From Myceligenerans crystallogenes (GTDB lineage Bacteria; Actinomycetota; Actinomycetes; Actinomycetales; Cellulomonadaceae), in assembly GCF_039529775.1 (NCBI RefSeq), contig NZ_BAAANL010000001.1, positions 1,054,001 to 1,118,000 of the forward strand: DNA of 64,000 nt, read 5' to 3'. A model generated the notes under the pieces. That model was not told the origin of the DNA and made no database searches. It saw only the letters and a list, made by a program, of their open reading frames with translations. This document shows positions 34,959 to 43,704 of this stretch, one piece after another (positions within the stretch are counted from its first letter, which is position 1; every line of letters begins with the position of its first letter). The translations under genes were made by a program, and so were the position numbers.

Positions 34959-37526
34959 TCAGACCCCGTCCGCCACCTGCGCCGTCAGCGCCCGCGTCGT
35001 TCCCGCCAGCGCCTCCGTCACGAGCCGGCGCAGTGCCGGCGCCGCGTCGGCGTTCGCCGTCAGCCACGCCTCCACCGCGTCCCGCAGCTCCGCCGAGGCC
35101 AGCGGCGCCGGGTAGAAGCCCTCGATGATCTCCTCCGCGATGTGGTAGCTCCGGTCCTCCCACACCTTCAGGAGGGCGTCCAGGTACCGCCCCATCGCCG
35201 GAGCCAGCACGGCGGCGTCGTTCACGTGCAGGAACCCGAGTCCCGTGTACCGGATGATCGCGTTCGGCGCGTCGTCGTCGGACACCACCGACTCCAGCGC
35301 CGCGAGCTTCGCCTCCACCGTCGGGACGGAGGCGCGCGCACGCGCGGCGGACTGCCGCCCCGTGGCCGTGTCGTCGTCCGCGAGGGTCGCGGCGATCTCC
35401 GCCTCGCCCGCCGCGCCGTTCAGGACCAGGCCCTCCAGCAGCTCCCAGCGCAGGTCCGTGTCGATCTCCAGGCCGTCCAGCGAGCTCGACCCGTCCAGCA
35501 GGCCCCGCAGGATCGCCACGTGCTCCGGCGTCGAGGCCAGGTGCGCGAACACCTTCACCAGCTGGAACTGCAGGTCCGAGCCCGCCTCGGCGGCCCGCGC
35601 CAGCTCCGCCAGCCGGTCACCGACCCGCTGCAGGGTCTCGGCGCGAGCCGACGGCGCCACGTACTGCCGCACCGCCAGCACCAGCTGGTTCAGTGTGGTC
35701 CGGACCGTCGTCGACTCGGTCTCCGCCGCGATGTTGCTCAGCACCAGGTCCACGTACGCCCGGGCCGGCGTCTCGCCGTCACGCACCGCGTCCCAGACCG
35801 AGCCCCACACGAGCGAGCGTGCCAGCGGGTCGCCGATCTGCGAGAGGTTCTCCACCGCCACGGCCAGCGACTGCGGGTCCAGGCGGATCTTGGCGTAGGC
35901 GAGGTCGTCGTCGTTCAGCAGCACCAGCGCGGGGCGGTCCAGCTCGATCAGGTCGGCCACGTCCGTGCGCGCGCCGTCGACGTCCACCTCGACGCGGTCG
36001 GTGCGGGTCAGCTTCCCGGCGTCGTCCATCGAGTACAGGCCGATCGCGAGGCGGTGCGGCCGCAGCGTCGGCCAGCCCTCCGGCGCCGTCTGCTCGACGA
36101 CGAACGACGTGAACCGCCCGTGGTCGTCCACCTCGAACGACGGCCGCAGCGTGTTCACGCCCGCCGTCTCCAGCCACTTCGCGGACCACTCCTTCAGGTC
36201 GCGGCCCGAGGTGGCCTCCAGCTCCGTCAGCAGGTCCGGCAGCTCCGTGTTGCCCCACGCGTGCTTGCGGAAGTAGGCCGACACGCCCGCGATGAAGGCG
36301 TCACGCCCCACCCACGCCACGAGCTGCTTCAGCACCGAGGCGCCCTTGGCGTACGTGATGCCGTCGAAGTTGACCTGCACGTCCTCCAGGTCGCGGATCT
36401 CCGCGACGATCGGGTGCGTGGACGGCAGCTGGTCCTGCCGGTACGCCCACGCCTTCTCCATGGCGGCGAACGTCGTCCACGCCTCCGTCCACTCCGACGC
36501 CTCGGCCGTGGCCAGCGTCGAGATGTACTCCGCGAACGACTCGTTCAGCCACAGGTCGTTCCACCACTTCATGGTGACCAGGTCGCCGAACCACATGTGC
36601 GCCAGCTCGTGCAGGATCGTCACGACGCGGCGCTCCCGCACGGCGTCGGTCACCTTGGAGCGGAACACGTACGTCTCGGTGAAGGTGACGCAGCCCGCGT
36701 TCTCCATGGCGCCCATGTTGTACTCGGGCACGAAGAGCTGGTCGTACTTCGTGAAGGGGTACGGCACCCCGAAGAGGTTCTCGAAGAACTCGAAGCCGCG
36801 GCGCGTCGTGTCGAAGATGTAGTCGGCGTCGAAGTGCTCGGCGAGGGACGCGCGGCAGAACGCGCCGAGCGGGATCTCCCGGCCGTCCGACGACGTCAGC
36901 GTGCTGCGCGTCACCGTGTACGGGCCGGCGACGAGCGCGGTGATGTACGAGGAGATGCGCGGCGTGGCCGGGAAGTCCCAGCGCGCGGTCTCGACGGAGG
37001 CGTCGGTCGCGTGGGTCGCGGGCACCGGCGACGGCGTCGGCTCGTTGGAGACGACCTGCCAGGCGGCGGGAGCCGTCACGGAGAAGGTGAACGTCGCCTT
37101 GAGGTCCGGCTGCTCGAAGACCGCGAACACGCGGCGGGAGTCAGGCACCTCGAACTGGGTGTAGAGGTAGACCTCGCCGTCGACAGGGTCGACGAACCGG
37201 TGCAGGCCCTCGCCCGTGTTCGTGTAGGCGCAGTCCGCGACGACGGTCAGCTCGTTCTCGGCCGCCAGGCCGTCCAGCGTGATGCGCGAGTCGGCGAACA
37301 CCGCCGACGGGTCCAGCTCGCGCCCGTTCAGCACCACCGAGCGCACCGACGGCGCGACCAGGTCGATGAACGTGCTCGCCCCCTCGCTCGCGGTGAAGCG
37401 CACGGTCGTGGCCGACCGGAACGTCGTCGGTCCGGTGGTCAGGTCCAGGTCGATCGCGTACGAGCCGACGGTCACGACTCCGGCGCGCTCGACGGCCTCG
37501 GCTCGCGTGAGGTTCTCTCCGGGCAC
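34959..37526 (-). CDS. pepN: Aminopeptidase N (M1 family)
   Basis: The 855-residue zinc aminopeptidase has the exopeptidase motif GAMEN (about residues 272-276) and the zinc motif HELAHMW with the third ligand Glu in NESFAEY (about 304-330). A long helical ERAP1-like C-terminal domain follows. It removes N-terminal residues from peptides in the cytoplasm; no signal peptide is present. GTG 37526 has GGAGGG upstream and gives the N-terminus PGENLTRAEA seen in Streptomyces-type PepN. Length matches the family. A strong hairpin terminator follows. Confidence 0.95.
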   Translation of the reverse strand: MPGENLTRAEAVERAGVVTVGSYAIDLDLTTGPTTFRSATTVRFTASEGASTFIDLVAPSVRSVVLNGRELDPSAVFADSRITLDGLAAENELTVVADCAYTNTGEGLHRFVDPVDGEVYLYTQFEVPDSRRVFAVFEQPDLKATFTFSVTAPAAWQVVSNEPTPSPVPATHATDASVETARWDFPATPRISSYITALVAGPYTVTRSTLTSSDGREIPLGAFCRASLAEHFDADYIFDTTRRGFEFFENLFGVPYPFTKYDQLFVPEYNMGAMENAGCVTFTETYVFRSKVTDAVRERRVVTILHELAHMWFGDLVTMKWWNDLWLNESFAEYISTLATAEASEWTEAWTTFAAMEKAWAYRQDQLPSTHPIVAEIRDLEDVQVNFDGITYAKGASVLKQLVAWVGRDAFIAGVSAYFRKHAWGNTELPDLLTELEATSGRDLKEWSAKWLETAGVNTLRPSFEVDDHGRFTSFVVEQTAPEGWPTLRPHRLAIGLYSMDDAGKLTRTDRVEVDVDGARTDVADLIELDRPALVLLNDDDLAYAKIRLDPQSLAVAVENLSQIGDPLARSLVWGSVWDAVRDGETPARAYVDLVLSNIAAETESTTVRTTLNQLVLAVRQYVAPSARAETLQRVGDRLAELARAAEAGSDLQFQLVKVFAHLASTPEHVAILRGLLDGSSSLDGLEIDTDLRWELLEGLVLNGAAGEAEIAATLADDDTATGRQSAARARASVPTVEAKLAALESVVSDDDAPNAIIRYTGLGFLHVNDAAVLAPAMGRYLDALLKVWEDRSYHIAEEIIEGFYPAPLASAELRDAVEAWLTANADAAPALRRLVTEALAGTTRALTAQVADGV

Positions 37527-37985
37527 GGGCCCTCCAGTCTTGTCGGGGCGCTCGTGCGCCAGGTTCAGCGGTTGCCGGTTCGATCATGCCACTGCTCACG
37601 CCGGGAACGGACCCTGAATATGCCGGTACGACGGCGCCGGGCGGGGTGAGATCCGCCGGTACGACGACGCGGGGTGGGAGGAGATCCTCCGGCACGACGA
37701 CGCGTGGCGGGGTGAGATCCGCCGGCCCGACGGCGCCGGGCGGGATCGGCGCCGCCGGGTACGACGACGCCGGGCGACGTGATCCGCCGGTACGACGACG
37801 AGCCAGGAGCACGAGTTCCGGCCGGATCCGGCGAGCGAGGTGCTGCGGTTCGGTGGCGGAATCGTGAAACGTGCCCACGAGCGCGGACCGGGCGATATGT
37901 GGACACCGGACGGCGATATCCTCGCTGGGTCGTATGATCCAAGGTCGATCGTGTCCCGGTGACCGTGTCCGAGAGAAGGAGCCGC
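37527..37985. other. Intergenic region with a 33-bp tandem array between divergent genes
   Basis: This 459-base gap separates divergently transcribed pepN and the repeat-rich membrane protein, so it must hold both promoters. Its centre is taken up by the 33-bp array at 37623-37804. The stretch 37850-37985 is the likely promoter region for the rightward gene. Open frames across the array give only repetitive low-complexity peptides. Confidence 0.5.
37623..37804. repeat. 33-bp tandem repeat, about 5.5 copies
   Basis: Units start at 37623, 37656, 37689, 37722, 37755 (32 bp) and 37787 (partial). Each begins CCGG(T/C)(A/C)CGACG(A/G)CG and most end GAGATCC(G/T). Copies differ at several positions, so the array is old or under gene conversion. 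Confidence 0.8.
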
Positions 37986-39014
37986 ATGTCCGCAACCGTG
38001 CCCCCTCCGCCGCCCCCGCAGGGGCGGCCCGACGAGGGCACCGGCGGGGCCGAGGAGACCCCCACCGCCGCCAACCCGGTGGTGCAGGGAAGCCCGCAGC
38101 GTGTCTCGGCCGCCACACGGATGCCCCCCGCGATCTCGCCGACGTCACAGTTCACGGACGCGGTGACGCCCGCGCCGGCCCCGCCGGTGCAGCCCGGATA
38201 TGTCCCGTCACAGCCCGGGTACGCCCAGGGCTACCCGCAGCAGGGGTACGCCCCGCAGCCCGGGTACCCGCCGGCGCAGGGTTACCAGCAGCCGGGTTAC
38301 CAGCAGCAGGCTCCGCAGCAGCCGGGTTACCCGCAGCAGGCCCCTCAGCAGCCCGGCTATCCGCAGCAGGGCTACGCCCCGCAGTCCGGGTACCAGCAGG
38401 GCTACCCGCAGCAGGGGTACCAGCAGGAGCAGCCCGCACGGCGCCGGCTGAGCCCGGGGTGGATCGCGTTCATCGCGCTCGACGTCGTTCTCGTGGTCGC
38501 GGCCGTCGTGTTCGCCGTGAGCCTCATGTCCGGCGGCGACACGCCGGCGGCCGACCCGGTCGGCACCAACCCGGACGCGACCACCTCGGCAGGGGCCGGC
38601 TCGGGCGGCGGGGAGGACGACAAGCCCGCCGAGCCCGAGTTCGCCAAGGGCCTCGAGACCGGGGCGCCGGGTGCCGAGATCTTCGCGGCGCCGTCGGGCA
38701 ACATCACGTGCACCGTCACACCCGACGCCGCGACCTGCGGCATCGTCCAGCTCAACAACCCGCCGGCGGCGGGCGAGTGCAAGGGCTCGCAGGGGCACCT
38801 CGTGCGGGTGGACAAGTCGGGGAAGGTCTCGGTCCCGTGCGTGGCCGCGGCGGACAAGCCGGTCCAGGCGAGCGGGCTGGCCTACCTGGACTACGACAAG
38901 GACATGAGCGCCCACGGCTTCAGCTGCGTGAGCCGCGAGACCGGCATGTCGTGCAAGCACGACGCGACCGGCGCCGGTTTCACCGTCGCCCGGGCGGGCA
39001 TCACCCGGTCCTGA
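37986..39014 (+). CDS. Single-pass membrane protein with Pro-Gly-Tyr-Gln repeat domain
   Basis: The 342-residue protein starts at ATG 37986 with GAAGGAG upstream. Residues about 68-148 are repeats of the QQPGYPQQ/GYAPQ kind, disordered and cytoplasmic. One membrane helix follows (WIAFIALDVVLVVAAVVFAVSLM, about residues 159-180). The extracytoplasmic part has a Gly/Ser linker and a small domain of about 120 residues with five or six Cys (for example NITCTVTPDAATCG, FSCVSRETGMSCKHD), which is probably disulphide-bonded. Proteins of this build are common and uncharacterised in actinomycetes. A strong terminator follows. Confidence 0.8.
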   Translation: MSATVPPPPPPQGRPDEGTGGAEETPTAANPVVQGSPQRVSAATRMPPAISPTSQFTDAVTPAPAPPVQPGYVPSQPGYAQGYPQQGYAPQPGYPPAQGYQQPGYQQQAPQQPGYPQQAPQQPGYPQQGYAPQSGYQQGYPQQGYQQEQPARRRLSPGWIAFIALDVVLVVAAVVFAVSLMSGGDTPAADPVGTNPDATTSAGAGSGGGEDDKPAEPEFAKGLETGAPGAEIFAAPSGNITCTVTPDAATCGIVQLNNPPAAGECKGSQGHLVRVDKSGKVSVPCVAAADKPVQASGLAYLDYDKDMSAHGFSCVSRETGMSCKHDATGAGFTVARAGITRS

Positions 39015-39024
39015 GCCGCGACGA

Positions 39025-39065
39025 CAGCGAGGCAGCATCCCGCGTGGATGCTGCCTCGCTGTTTT
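39025..39065 (+). terminator. Rho-independent terminator
   Basis: A 16-bp perfect stem (39025-39040 with 39046-39061; arms begin CAGCGAGGCAGCATCC) with loop CGCGT, followed by TTTT. It is placed 11 bases after the stop at 39014. Confidence 0.92.
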
Positions 39066-39077
39066 CCTGCCGGTGCT

Positions 39078-39170
39078 GCGTCGTCAGCCCGCCGAGGCGG
39101 TGCGTCAGCCCACCGATGCAGCGCGGTCAGCCCGCCGATGCAGCGCGGTCAGCCCGCCGATGCGGCGAGG
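39078..39170. repeat. 22-bp tandem repeat over the 3' end of the binding-protein gene
   Basis: TCAGCCC(G/A)CCGA recurs at 39084, 39105, 39127 and 39149. The last copy contains the stop codon and final codons (AASAG) of the sugar-binding protein gene. The other three look like amplified copies of that gene end. Confidence 0.75.
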
Positions 39171-40435
39171 GCGGCCTGTAGCTTCGCGACGTCGCCGTCC
39201 TTCTCGAAGGCGACCGCCGCCGCCGTGATCTTCGTGAGCTGCGAGACCGGGACGGCCGCGCCGTGGGCGACGGACGACACGATGGGGTCGTTGTTGAACG
39301 ACTCGAACGCCGTCTTCTGGTACTCGTTGAACTGTCCCGGGTCGACGTCGGTCCGGGCCGGGATCGAGCCCTTGATCCGGTTGAACTCGAGCTGGCCCTC
39401 CTTGGAGCTGACCGTCTCGAGCCACGCCCTGGCGGCGTCCTCGTCGAGGATGCCCGTGGACATGGTGAACGAGTCGGCGAGGAAGTCGAACACGCCGTTC
39501 GTGCCGGGGGAGGGGACGACGACGTAGTCCTTGCCGTACTGCCTGCCCTCGGCGGCGTAGACCGGCAGGGCCCAGTCGCCCATGATGTTGAAGGCGGATT
39601 TGCCCTCGACGACCATCGTCGAGGCCGCGTCCCACTCCATCTCGTTGCGGGTCGGGTTGCTGAAGCTCAGGAGCTGCTTGTAGTCCTCCAGCGCCGCGGT
39701 GACCTCCGGGCCGTTCCAGTCGGTGGTGCCGTCCCAGAGGCCGTCGTAGGCCTCCGCGCCGAGCTCGCCCAGCAGGACGGTCTCCAGCAGGTGCACCTGC
39801 GGCCACTCGTTCGCCACCGACAGCGGGTACTCGACCCCGGCCTGCTTGAGCGTCTCCAGGTCGGCGATGAAGCTGTCGAGGTCCTCGTACTGTCCTGACG
39901 TGTCGAGGCCGTGCTTCTCGAGCACCGCCGGGTTGGCCCACAGCAGGTTCGCGCGGTGGATGTTGGACGGCACCGAGTAGATCTTGCCGTCCTGGGTCTT
40001 CAGCTGGTCCATCAGGGACTTGGGAAAGACCTCCTTCAGGCCGAGCTTCTTGTACAGCGGAGTGAGGTCCTGGATGAACCCGCCCTCGATGTAGTCGTCG
40101 AGCTCGGCGCCGGCGTGGGCGGCGAACGTGTCGGGCGGGTCCTGGGTCTCCAGCCGCGTCTGCAGGTACTCCTTGGACGTGCTGGAACCGCCGCCGCCCA
40201 TGACGCCGTCGTTGACGAACGTGATGCCCGGGTGCTGCTGCTCGAACACCTCGGCGAGCTTGTCCAGGCCCTGCTTCTCCACGCCCGAGGCCCACCACGT
40301 GTAGACGGTGACGTCCTCGTGCGTCCGCAGGGACGGCTTGTCGCCTGGGGTGGAACCCGCGGCGCAGGCGCTCAGCACCAGGCTCAGCGCGGCAGCGGAT
40401 GCCGCGACCGCGGCCAACTTCCGATTAACGTGCAT
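39149..40435 (-). CDS. Sugar ABC transporter substrate-binding lipoprotein (CUT1)
   Basis: The 428-residue protein has a lipoprotein signal peptide ending LSLVLSAC (Cys about residue 25). The mature part has the extracellular solute-binding family 1 layout: DVTVYTWWASGVEKQGLDKL, the FEQQHPGI segment, YLQTRLETQDPPD and later NWNGPEVTAALEDYK. It captures an oligosaccharide outside the membrane and passes it to the two permeases encoded upstream. It is unusual that the binding protein comes last, after a gap of 159 bases holding a strong hairpin. No ATPase gene is present, so a shared MsiK-type ATPase is likely. Confidence 0.92.
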   Translation of the reverse strand: MHVNRKLAAVAASAAALSLVLSACAAGSTPGDKPSLRTHEDVTVYTWWASGVEKQGLDKLAEVFEQQHPGITFVNDGVMGGGGSSTSKEYLQTRLETQDPPDTFAAHAGAELDDYIEGGFIQDLTPLYKKLGLKEVFPKSLMDQLKTQDGKIYSVPSNIHRANLLWANPAVLEKHGLDTSGQYEDLDSFIADLETLKQAGVEYPLSVANEWPQVHLLETVLLGELGAEAYDGLWDGTTDWNGPEVTAALEDYKQLLSFSNPTRNEMEWDAASTMVVEGKSAFNIMGDWALPVYAAEGRQYGKDYVVVPSPGTNGVFDFLADSFTMSTGILDEDAARAWLETVSSKEGQLEFNRIKGSIPARTDVDPGQFNEYQKTAFESFNNDPIVSSVAHGAAVPVSQLTKITAAAVAFEKDGDVAKLQAALAASAG

Positions 40436-40461
40436 TTCGTGTCCGAAATCCCCTTCATCGT

Positions 40462-40499
40462 TGGAAGTCCGGGATGAGGTGCCGGAGCCCGGACTTCCA
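40462..40499 (-). promoter_or_regulatory. Hairpin between permease and binding-protein genes
   Basis: TGGAAGTCCGGG (40462-40473) pairs perfectly with CCCGGACTTCCA (40488-40499) across a 14-nt loop. It could partly terminate the permease transcript or protect processed ends, letting the binding protein be expressed at a different level. Confidence 0.5.
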
Positions 40500-40594
40500 G
40501 CAGTGCGTGTGAAATCACCCGCTCATTTCAGCTGGTGGGGTGGTGCACGCAGGAGCATAACGGACAGCCGACGGCGGCCGGTCCCGGGCTTGGC

Positions 40595-41497
40595 TCAGCC
40601 CTTGACCGACCCCGACATCAGCCCGCCCACGAAGTACTTGCCGAGGATGACGTAGACGACCAGGGTGGGCAGGGAGGCCAGCAGCGCCCCGGCCATGGAC
40701 ACCCCGTAGTTCTGCAGCAGCGCGCCGTTGGCCAGGTTGTTCAGCGCGACGGTCACCGGGCCGTTCGCGCTCGAGGAGAAGAAGACCGCGAACAGGAAGT
40801 CGTTCCAGCCGTTCGTGAACTGCCAGATGAGGACCACCACGAAGCTCGGGACCGAGATCGGCAGCAGCACGGACCAGTACGTCCGCAGCATGCCGGCGCC
40901 GTCCACGCGGGCGGCCTCGATGAGTTCGTGGGGCACGGTCCGGTAGTAGTTCCGGAAGATCAGCGTGGTGATCGGGATCCCGTAGACCACGTGCAGCAGG
41001 ATCAGGCTCGGGATGCCGTTCGGGATGCCCAGGTTCAGCACCAGCTGGTTCAGCGGGATCATCACCGCCTGGTAGGGGATGAACATGCCGAACAGGATGA
41101 GCGCGAACACGACGTCGGCGCCCTTGAACTGCCAGCGGGCCAGCACGAACCCGTTCAGCGAACCGAGGAACGCGGAGATGATCGTGGACGGGACCACCAT
41201 CTCCAGCGAGCGCAGGATCGCGGGCCACAGCGTGGTCCAGGCGGTCTGCCAGTTCGCGCCGGTCCACTGTGCCGGGAGCGCCCAGGCGCGGGCGGGCGCG
41301 GCGTCGCCCGGTCCCTTGAAGCTCGTCACGAGCAGCACGTACACGGGGATCAGCACGAGCACCACGAAGAACAGCAGCAGGGCGTAGCGCGCGGTGCGGC
41401 CCGCGGAATACCGGTCGCCGGCGCGCGCGGACGGCGGCGCGGGGGCGGCCGGGGATCCGGGCGGTGCGGGGGCGGCGGGAGCGGCGGTGGTCGTCAA
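40595..41497 (-). CDS. Sugar ABC transporter permease (MalG type)
   Basis: The 300-residue inner-membrane protein has six predicted TM helices and the EAA loop ELIEAARVDGAGMLRTYWSVLLPI that contacts the ATPase. Start is TTG 41497, which overlaps the stop of the upstream permease (TTGA) with GGAGGGG six bases before. A Pro/Ala-rich N-terminal extension of about 35 residues precedes TM1 (ALLLFFVVLVLIPVYVLLV). It is the second permease of a CUT1 importer. Confidence 0.92.
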   Translation of the reverse strand: MTTTAAPAAPAPPGSPAAPAPPSARAGDRYSAGRTARYALLLFFVVLVLIPVYVLLVTSFKGPGDAAPARAWALPAQWTGANWQTAWTTLWPAILRSLEMVVPSTIISAFLGSLNGFVLARWQFKGADVVFALILFGMFIPYQAVMIPLNQLVLNLGIPNGIPSLILLHVVYGIPITTLIFRNYYRTVPHELIEAARVDGAGMLRTYWSVLLPISVPSFVVVLIWQFTNGWNDFLFAVFFSSSANGPVTVALNNLANGALLQNYGVSMAGALLASLPTLVVYVILGKYFVGGLMSGSVKG

Positions 41498-42396
41498 CGC
41501 TTCCCCTCCCGGTGCGTGTGGGCGAGGTACGGGATCATCACGGCGGCGACGATGACCAGCAGGATGGCGCCGACGGCGGCCGCGTTCGCGTAGTCGAAGC
41601 TGGACTTGAACACGAACATGTCGACGGCGGGGACCTTGGTCTGGTAGTTCGCGGGCTTGGAGATCGACATGATCAGGTCGAACGCCTTGAGGCTCATGTG
41701 CCCGATGATGATCAGCGCCGACAGCGCGACCGGGGACAGCTGCGGGAACAGCACGTGGCGGTACAGCCTCCACTCCGAGGCGCCGTCCATGCGGGCGGCC
41801 TCGCGCAGTTCGTCGGGGATGCCGCGGAACCCGGCCAGGAACAGGGCCATGACGTAGCCCGACAACTGCCAGATCGCGGGGATCGCGATGGACAGGATGC
41901 CGATCGTGACGTCGTTCCACCACGGGTTCTGCAGGAAGTCCAGGCCCACGAGCTGGAACAGCCGGTTCAGGCCGGAGGCCTGCTCGTCCTGGTTGGAGTT
42001 CAGCAGCCAGCGCCACACGACGCCGGAGGCGACGAACGAGACCGCCATGGGGAACAGGTACACCGACCGGAAGAACCCCTCGCCCTTGATCGGCTTCTCC
42101 AGGATCCACGCCCACACGAAGCCGAGGGTCATCGCGCCGGCCAGGAACACGACGGTGAACAGCAGGAGGTTGAGCAGGGAGTGCCGGAAGTCGTCGTTGC
42201 CCAGCAGGGCGAAGTAGTTCTCGAGGCCCACGCCGGCCGTGGGCTCCTGCCCGGTGGCCTGGGCCGCGGTGTGGTTGTCGGTGAACGACATCCGGAAGTT
42301 CACTGCGATCAGGCCGTACACGAACACGCCCAGCAGGATCAGGGACGGGGCGAGCAGGAGCAGGGGAGGCCCCACCCTGCGCAGGATCTTCGGCAT
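41494..42396 (-). CDS. Sugar ABC transporter permease (MalF type)
   Basis: The 300-residue protein starts at ATG 42396 with AAGGA upstream. It shows six TM helices, with TM1 at PLLLLAPSLILLGVFVYGLI, and the EAA loop ELREAARMDGASEWRLYRHVLFP. It is the first gene of the importer operon and is translationally coupled to the next permease. An inverted repeat, possibly the operator of the divergent LacI-type regulator, lies 31 bases before the start. Confidence 0.93.
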   Translation of the reverse strand: MPKILRRVGPPLLLLAPSLILLGVFVYGLIAVNFRMSFTDNHTAAQATGQEPTAGVGLENYFALLGNDDFRHSLLNLLLFTVVFLAGAMTLGFVWAWILEKPIKGEGFFRSVYLFPMAVSFVASGVVWRWLLNSNQDEQASGLNRLFQLVGLDFLQNPWWNDVTIGILSIAIPAIWQLSGYVMALFLAGFRGIPDELREAARMDGASEWRLYRHVLFPQLSPVALSALIIIGHMSLKAFDLIMSISKPANYQTKVPAVDMFVFKSSFDYANAAAVGAILLVIVAAVMIPYLAHTHREGKR

Positions 42397-42426
42397 CAGG
42401 GGTTCCTTGGTCGGTCGCGGGTCGGA

Positions 42427-42443
42427 TTCAACGATAGGTTGAA
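42427..42443. promoter_or_regulatory. Operator candidate of the sugar importer
   Basis: TTCAAC and GTTGAA form a perfect inverted repeat around GATAG. Read toward the importer, the centre contains TATCGT, which could serve as a -10 box, so a repressor bound here would block the promoter. It lies in the 150-base gap shared with the LacI-type gene. Confidence 0.5.
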
Positions 42444-42546
42444 ACGCACCAGATGACCGGACGGGGGGTGGATACGCTCCCGCGAAGGCGGCGCCCCGAC
42501 AGGGTGGTGTCACGGGAAGGGGCGGCGTCGTGAACGGAGCGGTGGC

Positions 42547-43557
42547 GTGAGGGCGACGGGCCGGCCGACGCTCGCCGGGGTGGCCGAGCGTGCGGGCGTG
42601 AGCCTGAAGACCGCCTCCCGGGTGCTGAACGGCGAGCCGAACGTCGCGGACGGCACACGGGAGAAGGTGCGCCTGGCCGCCGCGGCCCTGGGGTTCCGGC
42701 GCAACGCCGTGGCGGCGGACCTGGCGCGCGGCGGGGCGTCCCGGCTCCTGGGGTTCATCTCGGGGGACATCGCCAACCCGTTCTACTCGGCGGTGGCGGG
42801 CGGGATCGAGCGCGTGGCCCGCGAGCACGGGCTGCACCTGATCACGACGTCGTGCGAGGAGGACCCGGCCCGCGAGCGCCTGCTGACCGAGGAACTGCTC
42901 GAGCGCCGCGTGCGCGGCCTCGTGGTCACCCCGACGCCGGCCGGCCACGACCATCTGGCCGGCGAGCTGGCGGCGGGCACCCGGCTGGTGTTCGCGGATC
43001 GCCCGGCCGCGGGCCTGGCGGCGGACAGCGTGGTGATCGACAACCCCGGTGGTGTGCGCGCGGCGGTGCGTCACCTGACCGCGCACGGCCACCGGCGGAT
43101 CGCGTTCGTGGGCGACAACCCGGAGGTGTGGACGTTCCGGGAGCGTCGCGCGGCGTTCGCCGGGGCGATGTCCGACGCCGGTGCGCCGGGCGCGGAACGG
43201 TGGGTGCGCCCGGGCGCGCACGACGCCGGGACGGCCCGCGCCCTGGTCACGGACCTGCTGACGGCCCCGGAGCCGCCGACGGCGATCCTGGCGGAGAACA
43301 ACCGTGTCACGGAGGGTGCGCTCCGGGCGCTCCGCGCCGTTCCCGGGGGCGACGACGTCGCGCTGGTCGGGTTCGACGACTTTCCCCTGGCGGATCTCCT
43401 GGGCGTGACGGTCGTGGCCTACGACGCCGCGGAACTGGGCCGCCGCGCGGCGGACCTCGTGGTCACGCCCGGCCCCGCGGCGTCGTCCCCCCGCACCGAG
43501 ACGGTGCCCACTCGCCTGATCCCCCGCGGAACGGGCGAACGCCGGCCGCGGGCGTAG
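42547..43557 (+). CDS. LacI-family transcriptional regulator
   Basis: The 336-residue regulator has an N-terminal helix-turn-helix and hinge (RPTLAGVAERAGVSLKTASR, VLNGEPNV, about residues 6-33). A periplasmic-binding-protein-like sensor domain follows, with LLGFISGDIANPFYSAVAGG, LVVTPTPAG and VALVGFDDFPLADLL. It probably represses the divergent sugar importer and is released by an imported or derived sugar. GTG 42547 has GGAG upstream. The gene is followed by a short 18-bp-type degenerate repeat (about 43569-43626). Confidence 0.92.
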   Translation: MRATGRPTLAGVAERAGVSLKTASRVLNGEPNVADGTREKVRLAAAALGFRRNAVAADLARGGASRLLGFISGDIANPFYSAVAGGIERVAREHGLHLITTSCEEDPARERLLTEELLERRVRGLVVTPTPAGHDHLAGELAAGTRLVFADRPAAGLAADSVVIDNPGGVRAAVRHLTAHGHRRIAFVGDNPEVWTFRERRAAFAGAMSDAGAPGAERWVRPGAHDAGTARALVTDLLTAPEPPTAILAENNRVTEGALRALRAVPGGDDVALVGFDDFPLADLLGVTVVAYDAAELGRRAADLVVTPGPAASSPRTETVPTRLIPRGTGERRPRA

Positions 43558-43704
43558 CGCCGATCGGCGTGCTGGTGCCGGTCGCTGACGTAGTTCCGGC
43601 GGCCGGCGTCATGCCGGCCGCCGGGTGGCGCCGGCCCGGCATCACCCGGGCCCGGACCCCGCGGCGCCGCGCTCCGGTGGCGCCGCGGGGGAGTTGCGGG
43701 CCGG

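Noticed and set aside
34800..37649. Plus-strand open frame of about 950 codons opposite pepN
   Set aside because: Arg/Val/His-rich nonsense composition, with pepN zinc and GAMEN motifs on the other strand.
37565..38155. Minus-strand frames across the 33-bp array giving 11-residue repeats (VVVPADLTPPR)
   Set aside because: Any 33-bp array gives 11-residue repeats in open frames. There is no start signal, and the frames run over the promoter and start of the rightward gene.
43569..43626. Tandem repeat after the LacI gene
   Set aside because: Only about three poorly matching 18-21-bp units; too weak to list as a feature, mentioned as part of the gene-end pattern.
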